64,000 nucleotides of DNA from Banduia mediterranea (GCF_031846245.1 NZ_JAVRIC010000017.1:1-64000); one strand, 5' to 3'. Shown: positions 34,867 to 44,569, counted from the stretch's first letter. Program-made: numbers and translations. The notes: generated from the letters alone by a model not told the origin.

Positions 34867-36174
34867 TCAGGCCGCCCTCTCCACGGCTTCTCCCATGACA
34901 TAACACCGCCGAATCGCGCGGTCGTCGCCCAGCGTCATCGCCAGCCGCAGCGTCTCGTCGAGTGTGCGTGCCTGTGCGCTGCGCCGCGCCAGCAAGGGCG
35001 TGGCGGCAAGGTCGAGAACCACGAAGTCGGCTTCGTTACCGCTGCGGAACGAGCCGATGCGATCATCCAGGTGCAGCACGCGCGCGCCGCCCAGCGTCGC
35101 CAGATAGAAGGCGCGCAGTGGGGTCAGGGTCTGCTGCCGCAGCTGCGCCACCTTGTAGGCTTCGCCGAGCGTGCGCAGCATCGAAAAGCTGGTGCCGCCG
35201 CCCACGTCCGTGCCCATGCCGAAGCGCACACCGGCGGCGTCGGTGGCGGCGAGGTCGAACAGGCCGCTGCCGAGGTAGAGGTTGGAGGTGGGGCAGAAGG
35301 CGATGCCGGCTTCGGCCTCGTGCAGGCGCGCGCGGTCGGTGTCGTCCAGGTGCAGGCAGTGGGCGTAGACCGAGCGTTCGCGCACCAGACCGTAACGGTC
35401 GTAGACGTCGAGGTAGCTGCGGCTCCAGGGATGCAGTTCGTGCACCCAGTCGATTTCGCCGAAGTTCTCGGCGAGGTGGCTGTGCACGTAAACGTCCGGC
35501 TGTTCGGCGGCAAGCGTTCCGGCGGCCTGCATCTGCGCGTCCGAGCAGGTCACGGCGAAGCGCGGGGTGATCGCGTAGTGCAGGCGGTCCGTGCCGTGCC
35601 AGCGCTCGATCAGCGCGCGGTTGTCGCGGTCGCTGGAGGCGGCGGTGTCGCGCAGGTTCTCGGGGCAGTGGCGGTCCATCATCGCCTTGCCGGCGATCAT
35701 GCGCAGGCCGCGCGACTGGCTGGCCTGCATGAAGGCGTCGACCGAGGTCCTGTGCACGGTGCCGAACACCAGCGCGGTGGTGGTGCCGTTGCGCAGCAGT
35801 TCGTCGAGAAAGAAGTCCGCGACCTCGCGCGCGTAGGCGGCGTCGCCGAAGCGTGCCTCGGCCGGAAAGGTGTAGTCGCTGAGCCAGTCCAGCAACTGAC
35901 GGCCGCCGGAACCGATGATCTCGGTCTGCGGGTAGTGGATATGGGTATCGATGAAGCCCGGCAGCAGCAGGCCGTTGCCGTGTTCGACGATTTCGACATC
36001 GGCCGGCAGTGTTGCCAGTAATGTTTCGGCTGGGCCGAGGCCCTGCACGCGACCGTCGGCGACCAGCAGCAGCCCATCGGTGAAATACTCGTAGGCGCCG
36101 GCCTCGTCGTGTTCGCCGGGGTCGGTGAGGAAGTGCAGCAGCGCGCCGCGATGGGCGGTCAATCGCGCGTTCAC
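34867..36174 (-). CDS. guaD: Guanine deaminase
   Basis: Converts guanine to xanthine for xanthine dehydrogenase. The 435-residue amidohydrolase has the zinc motif GFIDTHIHYPQ (His78, His80), VHSHLAENFGEIDWV, YAHCLHLDD and FGMGTDVGGGTSFSML (Asp). These and the length match bacterial GuaD. A GTG start at 36174 overlaps the puuD stop (GTGA). Its place between puuD and the regulator links guanine entry with urate oxidation. Confidence 0.95.
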   Translation of the reverse strand: MNARLTAHRGALLHFLTDPGEHDEAGAYEYFTDGLLLVADGRVQGLGPAETLLATLPADVEIVEHGNGLLLPGFIDTHIHYPQTEIIGSGGRQLLDWLSDYTFPAEARFGDAAYAREVADFFLDELLRNGTTTALVFGTVHRTSVDAFMQASQSRGLRMIAGKAMMDRHCPENLRDTAASSDRDNRALIERWHGTDRLHYAITPRFAVTCSDAQMQAAGTLAAEQPDVYVHSHLAENFGEIDWVHELHPWSRSYLDVYDRYGLVRERSVYAHCLHLDDTDRARLHEAEAGIAFCPTSNLYLGSGLFDLAATDAAGVRFGMGTDVGGGTSFSMLRTLGEAYKVAQLRQQTLTPLRAFYLATLGGARVLHLDDRIGSFRSGNEADFVVLDLAATPLLARRSAQARTLDETLRLAMTLGDDRAIRRCYVMGEAVERAA

Positions 36175-37409
36175 GGCTGCGGCGCTCCGGCGTCGATCCA
36201 GGCGATCAGCTGAGCGCGCTCGGCGTCGGTCATCTTCGTCAGATTGCCGATCGGCATGGCGCGGCTGGCGACCTGCTGGCGCACCGGTTCGAGATGCGCC
36301 AGCAGCGTCTCCGGCGTGTCGAGTTCGATACCCAGCGGCGGGCTGTAGAAGCCGGGCTGGGTCGGGTGTTCGGCGTGGCAACCGGCGCAGCGCTGGATGA
36401 CGATGGCCTGCGCGCGCTCGAAGTCCGGAACCTCGACCGCTTCGGCGCCCGCGCTGTCGTCTGCCGTGTCCCTGGCCGTTGCCGGCGGCGTGGGCCGCAG
36501 CGCGACGAGTACCACCAGGATCGCCAGCACGCCGACGATCACCGGCAGCGGCGAGGTCTTGCCGCCGCGTTCATGCGCCTTGTGGCGTGCGACGAACCAG
36601 GCGCGGATCGCGGCGCCGGCGAAGCACAGGCCGATCAGCACCAGCCAGTTGTGCGGGCCGCCGTAGGTCATCGCATAGTGGTTGCTGATCATCGTGAACA
36701 GCACCGGCAGCGTGAAATAGGTGTTGTGCACCGAACGCTGCTTGCCGCGCTCGCCGTAGACCGGGTTGGGCGCCTCGCCGCGCGCCATCGCGGCGACGTT
36801 TTTGCGCTGGCCCGGGATGATCACCATCAGCACGTTGGCGGCCATGATCGTCGCCATCATCGCGCCGAAATGCAGGAAGGCGCCGCGTCCCGAGAACACC
36901 TGGCACAGGCCCCAGGCGGCGGCGCACAGCAGCAGCGCGAGCACCGCGCCGAGTGCCTTGTCGTTACGGCCCAGCGGCGAGCGGCACAGGCCGTCATACA
37001 CCGCCCAACCCGCGAGCAGCGTGCCCAGGCCGATCGCCACCGCCTGCCAGCCGGCCAGCGCGGCGACCGAGGGGTCGATCATGTACACCTCGGGCGAGCG
37101 GTAGTACAGCACGCACAGCAGGAAGAAGCCGGACAGCCAGGTGCTGTACGCCTCCCAGTAGAACCAGTGCAGCGATCCCGGCATTTGCGCCGGTGCCAGT
37201 GCGTACTTCTGCGCGTGATAGAAGCCGCCGCCGTGCACCGACCACAGCTCGCCGCCGACACCCTTGGCGGCGTCGGCCGGGTCGGCCGGTTTGAGCAGGT
37301 GATTGTCCAGCCACACGAAATAGAACGAGGCACCGATCCAGGCGATGCCGGTGATCACGTGGACCCAGCGACCCAGCAGGCTCAACCATTCGAACAAATA
37401 GGCGTCCAT
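36171..37409 (-). CDS. puuD: Membrane urate hydroxylase PuuD with cytochrome c
   Basis: A 412-residue inner-membrane protein that oxidises urate to 5-hydroxyisourate and passes electrons to the respiratory chain. About eight helices fill residues 10-305, with histidines typical of the urate oxidase N domain (WVHVITGIAWIGASFYFVWL, HFGAMMATIMAANVLMVIIPGQ, QRSVHNTYFTLPVLFTMISNHY). A C-terminal class I cytochrome c follows with CAGCH at 341-345 and an axial methionine in SRAMPIGNLTKM. It replaces a soluble uricase in this pathway. Confidence 0.95.
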   Translation of the reverse strand: MDAYLFEWLSLLGRWVHVITGIAWIGASFYFVWLDNHLLKPADPADAAKGVGGELWSVHGGGFYHAQKYALAPAQMPGSLHWFYWEAYSTWLSGFFLLCVLYYRSPEVYMIDPSVAALAGWQAVAIGLGTLLAGWAVYDGLCRSPLGRNDKALGAVLALLLCAAAWGLCQVFSGRGAFLHFGAMMATIMAANVLMVIIPGQRKNVAAMARGEAPNPVYGERGKQRSVHNTYFTLPVLFTMISNHYAMTYGGPHNWLVLIGLCFAGAAIRAWFVARHKAHERGGKTSPLPVIVGVLAILVVLVALRPTPPATARDTADDSAGAEAVEVPDFERAQAIVIQRCAGCHAEHPTQPGFYSPPLGIELDTPETLLAHLEPVRQQVASRAMPIGNLTKMTDAERAQLIAWIDAGAPQP

Positions 37410-37416
37410 GCGCGCC

Positions 37417-38343
37417 TCAGAGGTCCGGGTGGAAGGGCTTGCCCAGCGCGGCCGGCTGGTTGAGCAGGATGATCTTGCCGTCGCGGCAGATCAGCACCAG
37501 CACCACGATGGTGGCGAGGTACGGCAGCATCGACATGAACTCGGACGGCACGTCCAGACCGAAGCCCTGGGCATAGAGTTGCAGCACGGTGACGCCGCCG
37601 AACAGATAGGCGCCGAGCAGCACGCGCAGCGGCTTCCAGGTGGCGAACACCACCAGCGCCAGCGCGATCCAGCCTCGGCCGGAACTCATCGATTCCACCC
37701 ACATCGGCGTCAGCGCGGTCGACAGATAGGCCCCGGCGACACCGCTGCAGGCACCGCCGAACATCACTGCGGCGTAGCGCACCAGGGCCACCGGGCGGCC
37801 GATGGCATGGGCCACGCCGGGCGCCTCGCCGACCGCGCGTGTCAGCAGGCCCCAATGGCTGCGCGTGAGGAACCACTGCACCGCGAAGAACAGCACGATG
37901 GAGCCGTAGACCACGAGGTTGTACTTGAACAGCAGCGGCCCGAGCAGCGGAATGTCCGACAGCAGCGGCAGATCCAGCGCCGGCACCGGCGTGATCGGCT
38001 GGCCGACGAAGGGCCGCCCGGCGAAGGAGGACAGGCCCACGCCGAACAGCGTCAGCGCCAGGCCGGTGGCGACCTGGTTGGTCTGCAAGGTAATCGTGAG
38101 AAAGCCGAAGATCAGCGACATCAGCACGCCCGCGCCGATTGCGGCGAGATAGCCGAGCGCGAGGCTGCCGGTCGTCAGGCCGACGGCGAAGGCCGCCACC
38201 GCGCCGATCAGCATCATGCCCTCGACGCCGAGGTTGAGCACGCCGGCCTTTTCGGTGACCAGTTCGCCGAGCGCGGCGTAGATCAGCGGCGTGGCGGCGA
38301 CCACGGTGCTGACGAGGATCGCGATGATTGGGTCAGTGGTCAT
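37417..38343 (-). CDS. Nucleoside ABC transporter permease 2 (NupQ-like)
   Basis: A 308-residue BPD_transp_2-type permease with about nine or ten helices. LNLGVEGMMLIGAVAAFAV and GRGWIALALVVFATWKPLRVL are signature stretches of the second permease of BMP-family nucleoside importers (NupQ/YufQ). I start at the ATG 38343, not the one 57 bp upstream that lies in repeat B. With NupO- and NupP-like subunits upstream and the BMP binding protein at 46.8 kb it forms the importer. Confidence 0.93.
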   Translation of the reverse strand: MTTDPIIAILVSTVVAATPLIYAALGELVTEKAGVLNLGVEGMMLIGAVAAFAVGLTTGSLALGYLAAIGAGVLMSLIFGFLTITLQTNQVATGLALTLFGVGLSSFAGRPFVGQPITPVPALDLPLLSDIPLLGPLLFKYNLVVYGSIVLFFAVQWFLTRSHWGLLTRAVGEAPGVAHAIGRPVALVRYAAVMFGGACSGVAGAYLSTALTPMWVESMSSGRGWIALALVVFATWKPLRVLLGAYLFGGVTVLQLYAQGFGLDVPSEFMSMLPYLATIVVLVLICRDGKIILLNQPAALGKPFHPDL

Positions 38344-38369
38344 GAGGCGCAGCGGTTTCGCGCAATTCG

Positions 38370-38432
38370 AGGGTGGGCAAAGGCCGCAGGCCGTGCCCAC
38401 GTGGGTCGGGACGGTGCCGACGCTACGATCAT
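38370..38432. repeat. Dispersed repeat B, second copy
   Basis: GGGTGGGCAAAGGCCGCAGG followed by CCGTGCCCACGTGGG is the left arm of the element seen at 34.73 kb, with a degenerate right end (GGTGCCGACGCTACG). It fills the 106-bp gap between the two permease genes. Confidence 0.65.
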
Positions 38433-38449
38433 TACGGTCGTTCCCGGCA

Positions 38450-39520
38450 TCACGCTGCTCCCGCCACGGTTCTGATGCGCAGCCGGAAGTTCACGAACAG
38501 ATCCGCCGCCAGCAGATAGAACAGCAACAAGCCCTGGAACAGTCCGGTGATCGCCGAAGGCAGTGCCAGGTTCATTTGCGCCTGCTCACCGCCGAGATAC
38601 AGCAGCGACATCAGCAGCGAGGCCAGCAGGATTCCGACCGGATGCAGGCGCCCGACGAAGGCGACGATGATCGCGGCGAAGCCGTAGCCGGGCGAGATTT
38701 GCGGCTGCAACTGGCCGATCGGGCCGGCGACTTCGCCGAGGCCGGCGAGGCCGGCCGCACCGCCACTGATCAGCAGCGCAAGCCAGATGTTGCGTGCGCT
38801 GCCGAAGCCGGCGTAGGTGGCGGCCGCCGGGGCCAGACCGGAAACCTGCATGCGAAAACCGGCGTGGGTTTTCCGGGTGAAGAACCAGGACGCGGCGACC
38901 AGCAGCAGCGCAAACACAAAGGCGATGTTGACGCGCGTGCCGTTCCACAGAATCGGCAGCAGTTCCCATTCCTCGAACAGGCGCGACTGCGGAAAGTTGA
39001 AACCCATCGGATCGCGCCAGGGGCCGTGCACCAGCCAGGCCAGCAGCAGTTGCGCGATGTAGACCAGCATCAGGCTGGTGAGGATTTCGTTGGTGTGAAA
39101 GCGCGTGCGCAGCAGCGCCGGAATCGCCGCCCACAGCATGCCGCCGAGCACGCCGGCGACCAGCATCGCCGGCAAGATCCACGACGATTCGGTTTCGCCC
39201 CAGGCCAGCGCCACGCCGGTGCCGGCCAGCGCGCCGACGATCAGCTGGCCCTCGGCGCCGATGTTCCAGACATTGGCGCGAAAGCCGATCGCCAGACCCA
39301 GCGCGCACAGCAGCAACGGCGTGGTCTTGAGCAGCAGTTCCCCGAGTCCGTAGACGCTGTTCAGCGGCTTGATGAAGAACACCTGAAAGGCTTCGACCGG
39401 GTTCTTGCCAAGGATCAGGAAGATCAGCAGGCCGGTGAGCAGCATCGCCACCGCCGCGATCAACGGCGAGGCCAGGCGCATCGCGCCCGAGGGTTCCGGG
39501 CGTTTCTCAAGCCGCAGCAC
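38450..39520 (-). CDS. Nucleoside ABC transporter permease 1 (NupP-like)
   Basis: A 356-residue permease of the same importer with about ten helices. GFRANVWNIGAEGQLIVGAL and SPGYGFAAIIVAFVGRLHPVG are family signatures. GTG at 39520 gives the cytoplasmic N-terminus LRLEKRPEPSGAM common in this family and overlaps the ATPase stop by 14 bp; ATG at 39481 is the fallback. Confidence 0.92.
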   Translation of the reverse strand: MLRLEKRPEPSGAMRLASPLIAAVAMLLTGLLIFLILGKNPVEAFQVFFIKPLNSVYGLGELLLKTTPLLLCALGLAIGFRANVWNIGAEGQLIVGALAGTGVALAWGETESSWILPAMLVAGVLGGMLWAAIPALLRTRFHTNEILTSLMLVYIAQLLLAWLVHGPWRDPMGFNFPQSRLFEEWELLPILWNGTRVNIAFVFALLLVAASWFFTRKTHAGFRMQVSGLAPAAATYAGFGSARNIWLALLISGGAAGLAGLGEVAGPIGQLQPQISPGYGFAAIIVAFVGRLHPVGILLASLLMSLLYLGGEQAQMNLALPSAITGLFQGLLLFYLLAADLFVNFRLRIRTVAGAA

Positions 39521-41051
39521 GTTCGGCCTCCTCGCGCTGGATGAAGCCGCCGGCCATCCAGCTGCCGATCTCCTCGATGCTGGTCTCGGCCGGCGTGCGC
39601 AGCGGTGACAGTTGTCCGCTGGCGATGACGGCGATCCGGTCGCAGATCGAGAACAGTTCGTCGAGTTCCTCGGACACCACCAGCACCGCGCCACCGCGGT
39701 CGCGCAGGTCGATCAGCGCCTGGCGGATCATTTGCGCGGCGCCCACGTCCACGCCCCAGGTCGGCTGCGCGGCCAGCATCACCTCGGGTTCGTGACTGAT
39801 CTCGCGGCCGACGATGAATTTCTGCAGGTTGCCGCCGGACAGGCTGTTGGCGGCTGACTGCGTGCCGTTGCACTTGACCTTGTAGGCCGCGATCACCTGC
39901 TCGGCGAAGGCGCGCGCCGTGCGCATCTTCACCAGCCCGCGACGCACCATGCTCGCGGCGCCGGTCAGCAGCGCATTGTCGGCGAGGCTCATTTCCGGTA
40001 CCGCGCCGTGACCGAGCCGGTCCTCGGGGACGAAGGCCAGGCCCAGCGTACGGCGCCGCGCCGGGTCGGACTGGCCGACCGGCAGGCCGCCGAGCCGGAC
40101 CTGACCGGCATCCGTGCACGGCGTCTCGCCGGAGATCGCCGCCATCAGTTCGGTCTGGCCGTTACCGGAGACGCCGGCGATGCCGATGATCTCGCCGCTG
40201 CGCACGCGCAGGTCGATGTTGTGCAGGGACGTGCCGAAGGGGTCGGGCGAGGCCAGTGTCAGATTGGTCAGCTCCAGCCGGATGTCGCCGGCTTCGCGCG
40301 GCGTCAGCCGGCATTCGGTGAGTTCGTTGCCGATCATCAGCCGCGCCAGACTTGCATTGCTTTGCGTGGCCGGTGTGGCAGTGCCGCTGACGCGGCCGCC
40401 GCGCAGCACCGTGGCGGTGCCGCACAGCTCGCGGATTTCGTCGAGCTTGTGGCTGATGTAGAGAATGCTCACGCCTTCGGCCGCGAGCCGGCGCAGGGTC
40501 TCGAACAGCACGCGCACCGCCTGCGGCGTCAGCACCGAGGTCGGTTCGTCCATGATCAGCAGGCGCGGTCGCTGCAACAGGCAGCGCACGATCTCCACGC
40601 GCTGGCGCTCGCCCACCGACATGCTGTGCACCAGCCGCTGCGGGTCCACCGGCAGGCCGTAACGCTGCGAGACCTCGCGAATGCGCTCGCCGAGTTGCGG
40701 CAGCGCTTCGCGTTGGTCCAGCGCCAGCGAAATGTTTTCGGCCACGCTCAGGGTTTCGAACAGCGAAAAGTGCTGGAACACCATGCCGATGCCCAGCGCG
40801 CGTGCCGCTTTCGGGTTGGCGATCGTCACCGGCCGGCCTTCCCATTCGATCTGGCCTTCATCGGGGCGCGTCACGCCGTAGACGATCTTCATCAGCGTGC
40901 TCTTGCCGGCGCCGTTCTCGCCCATCAACGCGTGAATCTCGCCGCGCTGCACGCACAGGTCCACGCCGTCGTTGGCGACCACGCCGGGATAGCGCTTGGA
41001 GATGCCGCGCAATACCAGGCGCGGTGCGTTCAGCTCTGCTTGGCTTGGCAT
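39507..41051 (-). CDS. Nucleoside ABC transporter ATPase, double domain
   Basis: A 514-residue ATPase with two nucleotide-binding domains, like NupO/YufO. Domain 1 has Walker A GENGAGKSTLMK, signature MSVGERQRVEI and Walker B LLIMDEP. Domain 2 has a degenerate Walker A (GVSGNGQTELM, no Lys), LSGGNLQKFIVGREI and the unusual VMLAAQPTWGVDVGA. Such asymmetry is usual for RbsA/BMP-type ATPases. Its start overlaps the xdhC end by 22 bp, tying purine import to xanthine dehydrogenase expression. Confidence 0.94.
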   Translation of the reverse strand: MPSQAELNAPRLVLRGISKRYPGVVANDGVDLCVQRGEIHALMGENGAGKSTLMKIVYGVTRPDEGQIEWEGRPVTIANPKAARALGIGMVFQHFSLFETLSVAENISLALDQREALPQLGERIREVSQRYGLPVDPQRLVHSMSVGERQRVEIVRCLLQRPRLLIMDEPTSVLTPQAVRVLFETLRRLAAEGVSILYISHKLDEIRELCGTATVLRGGRVSGTATPATQSNASLARLMIGNELTECRLTPREAGDIRLELTNLTLASPDPFGTSLHNIDLRVRSGEIIGIAGVSGNGQTELMAAISGETPCTDAGQVRLGGLPVGQSDPARRRTLGLAFVPEDRLGHGAVPEMSLADNALLTGAASMVRRGLVKMRTARAFAEQVIAAYKVKCNGTQSAANSLSGGNLQKFIVGREISHEPEVMLAAQPTWGVDVGAAQMIRQALIDLRDRGGAVLVVSEELDELFSICDRIAVIASGQLSPLRTPAETSIEEIGSWMAGGFIQREEAERAAA

Positions 41052-42133
41052 ATGTGGCACTGACCGGCATTGCAGGGAGACTCGACCGGCTGTGGGGCCG
41101 GCGAGGCGCTTGGGTCGGCTGGGGTACTCAGCGTCTGCATGAGCTGTGCGGCCACGCCCACGGCGATGGCGCCGGGCCATTTGCTGTCGATGCCGGGCAC
41201 GCCGATCGGGCAGATCAGCCGCGCCAGACGCGCCTCGTCGATGCCGTCGCGACGCAGCCGCGACCGGAAGCGCGCGGCCTTGCTGGCCGAGCCGATCAGG
41301 CCGAGGTAGCGTGCGTCGTCGCGCTGCAGCAGGGCCAGCACCAGCGCGTAGTCCAGTGCATGATCGTGCGTCATGACGATGTGCGCGGCGCCGGGTGGTG
41401 CCTCGTGCTGCAGCGCCAGCGGCGCGGTGGCGCGCGGCGTCACCGATTCCGGCAGGTCCGCCGGAAACACGCCGGGTCGGGCATCGATCCAGCTGACTTG
41501 CAGCGGCAGTTCGGCCAGCACACGCACCAGGGCCTGGCCGACGTGGCCGGCGCCGTACAGCCACAGCGGCTGGCGGGCATCGTCGAGGCGTTCGAGCAGT
41601 TCGGCGCTGTCCTTGGTGGGGTCGCGTTGTAGTGTGACGGGCGTCTGCGCGTCGGCCGACACGATGCTGCGGGCTTCGATGCGGTCGCCGCGCAGGGTGC
41701 TGCGCAGCCATAGCGGCTTGCCGGTTTCCAGTTCGGTCACGAGTCGTTCGAGCAGCGGGCGGTCTGCGCCGGCCCAACGTTCCAGCCAGACTTCGACCAC
41801 GCCGCCGCAGCATTGGCCGAGTTCGATGCCGAGTATCAGTTTCTGCACGCGGGCGTTCGCGTCACCGCCCAACAGCTCGCGCGCGGCGCGCAGTGCCTGC
41901 CATTCGAGATGGCCACCGCCGACGGTGCCATACAGTGTGTCGCCCGCCAGCAGCATGCAGGCGCCGGCCTCCCGCGGGGCGGAGCCGCGAACGCCGGCGA
42001 TCAGCACGCGGACGACGGCCGGGTGGTCACGCAGGCTGGCGAGGGTTTGGCGCGGCCAGCTGTGCAGCGGACGCAGCCAGTCGCCGGTTGCAATGGACTG
42101 CGCGGATTGTGGGGCTGTGTGGAGGCTAAGCAT
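41030..42133 (-). CDS. xdhC: XdhC, xanthine dehydrogenase maturation factor
   Basis: A 367-residue Moco insertion and sulfuration factor for XdhAB. The N-terminal XdhC/CoxI domain has AGVRGSAPREAGACMLL and GTVGGGHLEWQALRAARELL with LGQCCGGVVEVWLE. The Rossmann domain has LWLYGAGHVGQALVRVLAEL and LGLIGSASKAARFRSRL. The C-terminus is unusual: after a Pro-rich linker it ends in CNAGQCHICQ, a cluster of three cysteines and a histidine. It is the third xdh gene of the operon. Confidence 0.94.
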   Translation of the reverse strand: MLSLHTAPQSAQSIATGDWLRPLHSWPRQTLASLRDHPAVVRVLIAGVRGSAPREAGACMLLAGDTLYGTVGGGHLEWQALRAARELLGGDANARVQKLILGIELGQCCGGVVEVWLERWAGADRPLLERLVTELETGKPLWLRSTLRGDRIEARSIVSADAQTPVTLQRDPTKDSAELLERLDDARQPLWLYGAGHVGQALVRVLAELPLQVSWIDARPGVFPADLPESVTPRATAPLALQHEAPPGAAHIVMTHDHALDYALVLALLQRDDARYLGLIGSASKAARFRSRLRRDGIDEARLARLICPIGVPGIDSKWPGAIAVGVAAQLMQTLSTPADPSASPAPQPVESPCNAGQCHICQAKQS

Positions 42134-42151
42134 GACTGGCTTGCGCTCGTG

Positions 42152-42275
42152 TCCACGCGTTTGTGGCGACCCTGCCCGCGTGGGCACGGCCTTTGGCCTT
42201 TGCCCTCCCCACGGTCTCGCCGTGTGCCCGGGGCCGTAGGGTGGGCAAAGCGCAGCGTGCCCACGCGTCCGGGCT
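42152..42275. repeat. Dispersed repeat B, inverted pair
   Basis: CGCGTGGGCACGGCCTTTGG (from 42178) and GTAGGGTGGGCAAAGCGCAG with CGTGCCCACGCG (42236-42267) face each other around a roughly 30-base centre. It fills the 144-bp gap between xdhB and xdhC. Confidence 0.75.
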
Positions 42276-42277
42276 AT

Positions 42278-44569
42278 TCATCGCGCATCCCCCCGAATCC
42301 CCTCCACCGCCCCCAGCACCGCCTCCGCCGTCGCCGGCGCCCGCAGCCTCGGAATCGCGGTGCCGTCACCACAGGCGGCGACCGCGTCGCGAATCGCGTG
42401 CAGCACCGAGATTGCCAGCATCAAGGGTGGCTCGCCGACGGCCTTGGAACGATGAATCGTGTCCTCGCGATTGGGCTCGTGTTCGAGCAGGCGCACGTCG
42501 AAGTGTTCGGGCCATTCGCGCGCGGTCGGGATCTTGTAGGTCGAGGGCGCGTGCGTGCGCAGTTCTCCGTGCGCGTTCCAGACCAGTTCCTCGGTCGTCA
42601 GCCAGCCCATGCCCTGAACGAAACCGCCTTCGATCTGGCCGAGATCGATCGCGGGATTCAGCGAGCGGCCGACGTCATGCAGGATGTCGGTGCGCAGCAA
42701 CTGGCTTTCGCCGGTCAGCGTGTCGATCGCGACTTCGGAGACGGCGGCGCCGTAGGCGAAATAGAAGAACGGCCGGCCGTGCAGGTGCTCGCGGTCCCAA
42801 TGAATCTTGGGCGTGGCGTAGTAGCCGGTGGCGGACAGTTGCACGCGCGCGTCGTAGGCCAGCGCAACGAGATTCTTGAAACCGATCGAGTGTTCGCCGA
42901 GTTCGACGTGGCCGTCGGCGAAGCGCACCTGCTCGGGTTTCAGGTCCGGCGTGATGCGGCAGGCGAAGTCGGTGAGGCGTTCGCGCAGGGTGATTGCCGC
43001 CGCCTGCGCGGCCTTGCCGTTGAGGTCGGAGCCGCTGGAGGCGGCGGTGGCGGAGGTGTTGGGAACCTTGCTGGTGTCGGTACTGCTGAGGCGCACCGCG
43101 CCCAGCGGCAGGCCGAGTTCCTGGGCGACCACCTGCGCGACCTTGGTGTACAGGCCCTGGCCCATTTCGGTGCCGCCGTGATTGAGCAGCACGCTGCCGT
43201 CGGTGTAGATGTGGAGCAGCGCGCCGGCCTGGTTGTAGCGCACGGCGTTGAAGGAGATGCCGAACTTCACCGGCGTCAGCGCGATGCCGCGCTTGATGAT
43301 CGGGTTGGCAGCGTTGAATTCGGCGATCCCGGCTCGACGGCGTTCGTAGCCGCTGCTGGCGGCAAGCTGATCGGTGATGGTGTCGAGCACATTGTCCTCG
43401 ACGATCTGGCCGTAGTGGGTTTCGTTGCGCTCGTCGATGCCGTAGTAGTTGCGGCGGCGCACGGTCAGCGGATCGAGCCGCAGCCTGCGCGCGATCTCGT
43501 CGACGATCTGCTCGATGATGAGCATGCCCTGCGGTCCGCCGAAGCCCCTGAAAGCGGTGTTGGAGACCGTGTTGGTCTTGCACAGATGGCAGACCAGATC
43601 GAGATGTTCGAGGAAATAGGCGTTGTCGATGTGGCAGACGGCGCGGTCGTTGACCGGGCTCGACAAATCCGCCGAATAACCGCAGCGCGAGGCCATCATC
43701 ACTTGCAGCGCCTGGATGCGGCCGGTGTCGTCGAAGCCGGCCTCGTAGTCGGCGAGAAAGTCGTGGCGCTTGCCGGTGAGCAGCATGTCGTCGTCGCGGT
43801 CCAGGCGCAGCTTGACCGGGCGGCCGGTCTTGCGCGCCATCACCGCCGCGGCCGCCGCCAGCAGCGCCGGCTGGCTTTCCTTGCCGCCGAAGCCGCCGCC
43901 CATGCGCCGGCATTGCACGTTGATGCGGTGCGAGGGCCAGCCGAGCACGTCGCCGACCATGTGCTGGACTTCGCTGGGGTGCTGGGTAGAGCTGTGAATC
44001 AGGATCGTGTCGTCTTCTTGCGGGATCGCGATTGCGATCTGGCCTTCCAGATAGAAGTGATCCTGGCCGCCGATGTCGATGCTGCCGTGCAGGCGGTGCG
44101 CTGCCTCGGCCAGCGCCTGCGTCGGTTCGCCGCGCAGGATGCGCTTGCTCGGCATCACGTAGCTTTGCGCGGCCAGCGCCGAGCGAATGTCGAGAATCGC
44201 CGGCAGGGTTTCGTAGTCGGCCTGCGCCAGCCGCGCCGCCCTGCGTGCGGCGGTATAGCTGTTGGCGGCGACCAGGAACAGCGACTGCCCGGCGTATTCG
44301 ACGAGGTTCTCGGCGAACACCGGATCGTCGGGCTGGATGCCGCCATAGTTGTTGCGGCCGGGAATGTCAGCGGCGGTGCAGACCGCGACCACGCCCGGTG
44401 CGGCGCGCACCGCGCTCAGGTCCATGTTGAGGATGTGCGCGTGCGCCACCGGGCTGAGGCCGAAGGCGGCGTGCACGGTGTTGGCCGGCAGATTGATGTC
44501 GTCCGCGTAATGCGCGCCGCCGCTGACGTGCAGCTGCGCGCTTTCGTGCGGCGTGGCGCTGCCGATCAC
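42278..44569 (-). CDS. xdhB: Xanthine dehydrogenase molybdopterin subunit
   Basis: The 763-residue Moco subunit that hydroxylates hypoxanthine and xanthine. GGQDHFYLEGQ, RRMGGGFGGKESQ, the arginine loop TNTVSNTAFRGFGGPQGML, NHGGTEMGQGLYTKVAQVVA and the catalytic glutamate segment SKAVGEPPLMLAISVLHAI are all present, matching true XDH over IorB-like relatives. A GTG start at 44569 overlaps xdhA by GTGA. Confidence 0.96.
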   Translation of the reverse strand: MIGSATPHESAQLHVSGGAHYADDINLPANTVHAAFGLSPVAHAHILNMDLSAVRAAPGVVAVCTAADIPGRNNYGGIQPDDPVFAENLVEYAGQSLFLVAANSYTAARRAARLAQADYETLPAILDIRSALAAQSYVMPSKRILRGEPTQALAEAAHRLHGSIDIGGQDHFYLEGQIAIAIPQEDDTILIHSSTQHPSEVQHMVGDVLGWPSHRINVQCRRMGGGFGGKESQPALLAAAAAVMARKTGRPVKLRLDRDDDMLLTGKRHDFLADYEAGFDDTGRIQALQVMMASRCGYSADLSSPVNDRAVCHIDNAYFLEHLDLVCHLCKTNTVSNTAFRGFGGPQGMLIIEQIVDEIARRLRLDPLTVRRRNYYGIDERNETHYGQIVEDNVLDTITDQLAASSGYERRRAGIAEFNAANPIIKRGIALTPVKFGISFNAVRYNQAGALLHIYTDGSVLLNHGGTEMGQGLYTKVAQVVAQELGLPLGAVRLSSTDTSKVPNTSATAASSGSDLNGKAAQAAAITLRERLTDFACRITPDLKPEQVRFADGHVELGEHSIGFKNLVALAYDARVQLSATGYYATPKIHWDREHLHGRPFFYFAYGAAVSEVAIDTLTGESQLLRTDILHDVGRSLNPAIDLGQIEGGFVQGMGWLTTEELVWNAHGELRTHAPSTYKIPTAREWPEHFDVRLLEHEPNREDTIHRSKAVGEPPLMLAISVLHAIRDAVAACGDGTAIPRLRAPATAEAVLGAVEGIRGDAR

